Assembly (NCBI GenBank): GCA_021806355.1 | Contig: JAJZXT010000178.1 | Location: 1-6,022, forward strand | From: Thermoplasmata archaeon | GTDB lineage: Archaea > Thermoplasmatota > Thermoplasmata > Thermoplasmatales > Thermoplasmataceae | Reading direction: 5' to 3' | DNA length: 6,022 bases | Shown: positions 5,363 to 6,022 of the stretch, piece after piece | Layout: every line of letters starts with the position of its first letter | Position numbering within the stretch: position 1 is the first letter of the stretch | Program-made: the position numbers and the translations under genes | Notes under the pieces: model-generated | The model's input: the letters and a program-made list of their open reading frames with translations, nothing else | What the model was told of the DNA's origin: nothing | The model's database searches: none

Positions 5363-6022
5363 AAGGACTTGAAACATTTCGCCCGGAGGTGTATTCAACA
5401 AGGCATATTGTTACGTCTTCGAGCATCTTTTCATCACTGTCAGGAAGCAGAATACTGGACTCAGGAGGTAATGTTGCAGACGCTGCCATCGCCACCAGTG
5501 CGGTTCTGGCAGTTGTTCAGGATAATCTATGCGGGCTGGGTGGAGATGCCTTCATCATGGGCAGGATGAGGGAAAAGATCTTTGTAATAAATGGCTCAGG
5601 CAGATCATCTCATAATTCATCGATAGATCTGTTCCAGGGCATGGGCATTAACAGGATTCCTGAGCATGGGCCAATGAGTGCAATCAATGTGCCGGGGCTT
5701 GTAAGGTCGTGGATCGATCTCTGGAAGGAATATGGAAGCATGGAGTTTTCAAGTCTCCTTGGGGATGCCATCAGTCTGGCTGATAATGGGTTTCCTGTAA
5801 CCTCAAATTATGTTAATTCCATCAGGGCCTCAATGCCGAATGCATCAGACATGGAATGGATTGAAACTTTTGGAAAGGGGGAATTGAAACCTGGACAAAC
5901 ATTCAGGCAGAGGGCTCTTGCCTCAACACTAAAGTCAATATCTGAGGACCCGGAGTCGTTCTATACAGGCAATCTCGCAGATAAAATATCAAGGGGCTTC
6001 ATGGACAAGGGTGTAATCATGG
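5359..6022 (+). CDS. ggt: Gamma-glutamyltransferase family protein, 5' part
   Basis: First 221 codons of a gamma-glutamyltransferase (Ntn-hydrolase) family protein; it runs off the right edge, so the autocatalytic cleavage site and nucleophilic Thr, normally near residue 350-400, are not in view. Family marks: SRILDSGGNVADAAIATS (30-47, cf. LRAGGNAVDAAVA), the DNLCGLGGDAFIM stretch (55-67, cf. SGIGGDAF), INGSGRSS (77-84) and GPMSAINVPG (104-113). The substrate-binding Arg would be R82. NGSGR is the pattern I associate with GGT-like/acylase members; classical GGTs have an FRE-AP context, so glutathione or gamma-glutamyl specificity should not be assumed. There is no signal peptide, in contrast to periplasmic bacterial GGTs, so it should act in the cytosol. 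The ATG overlaps the prolidase TGA by 4 nt, and no separate promoter is needed. The pairing suggests a peptide or amide scavenging operon. Confidence 0.9.
   Translation, partial: MKGLETFRPEVYSTRHIVTSSSIFSSLSGSRILDSGGNVADAAIATSAVLAVVQDNLCGLGGDAFIMGRMREKIFVINGSGRSSHNSSIDLFQGMGINRIPEHGPMSAINVPGLVRSWIDLWKEYGSMEFSSLLGDAISLADNGFPVTSNYVNSIRASMPNASDMEWIETFGKGELKPGQTFRQRALASTLKSISEDPESFYTGNLADKISRGFMDKGVIM

Overview
The window looks archaeal, most likely from the Thermoplasmatales (Thermoplasma, Ferroplasma or Cuniculiplasma type). Four things point that way. Base composition is moderately AT-rich with AGG/AGA arginine codons. The tRNA gene encodes no CCA end. Several genes start right at a TTG, GTG or ATG with an archaeal TATA-like box centred about 24 nt upstream, the spacing expected for leaderless mRNAs. 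The proteins (prolidase, GGT-like enzyme, sugar-porter-type MFS, small Hanks-type kinase) suit a peptide- and sugar-scavenging heterotroph. The lineage is an inference from sequence character, not from a database match.

Layout. Positions 1-191 hold no gene I can support. A complete MFS transporter runs leftward (1502 to 192). Across a 272-nt divergent spacer, a 2H phosphoesterase / 2'-5' RNA ligase family protein runs rightward (1775-2350). A 295-nt stretch with candidate convergent T-run terminators follows. Next is a broken ABC-transporter ATPase on the minus strand (3063 to 2646), frameshifted near its start and cut off at the signature motif. A tRNA-Arg(UCG) gene (3278 to 3205, minus) lies 25 bp downstream of a complete Hanks-type Ser/Thr protein kinase (4086 to 3304, minus). 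A 196-nt divergent spacer with two perfect 9-bp inverted repeats separates the kinase from a rightward gene pair: an M24-family Xaa-Pro dipeptidase (4283-5362) and the first 221 codons of a gamma-glutamyltransferase-family enzyme (from 5359, running off the right edge).

How the genes work together. The prolidase and GGT-like genes overlap by ATGA and are almost certainly one transcript; together they suggest cytosolic breakdown of proline peptides and gamma-glutamyl or other amide substrates. The MFS protein would import a small solute by proton symport. The kinase and tRNA share a strand, but a functional link is not evident. I see no CRISPR array, no complete mobile element and no clear novel defence or biosynthetic system. 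The points most worth a second look are the decaying ABC gene, the kinase with non-canonical catalytic motifs and its repeat-rich promoter, and the evidence for a shorter GTG start of the 2H phosphoesterase.
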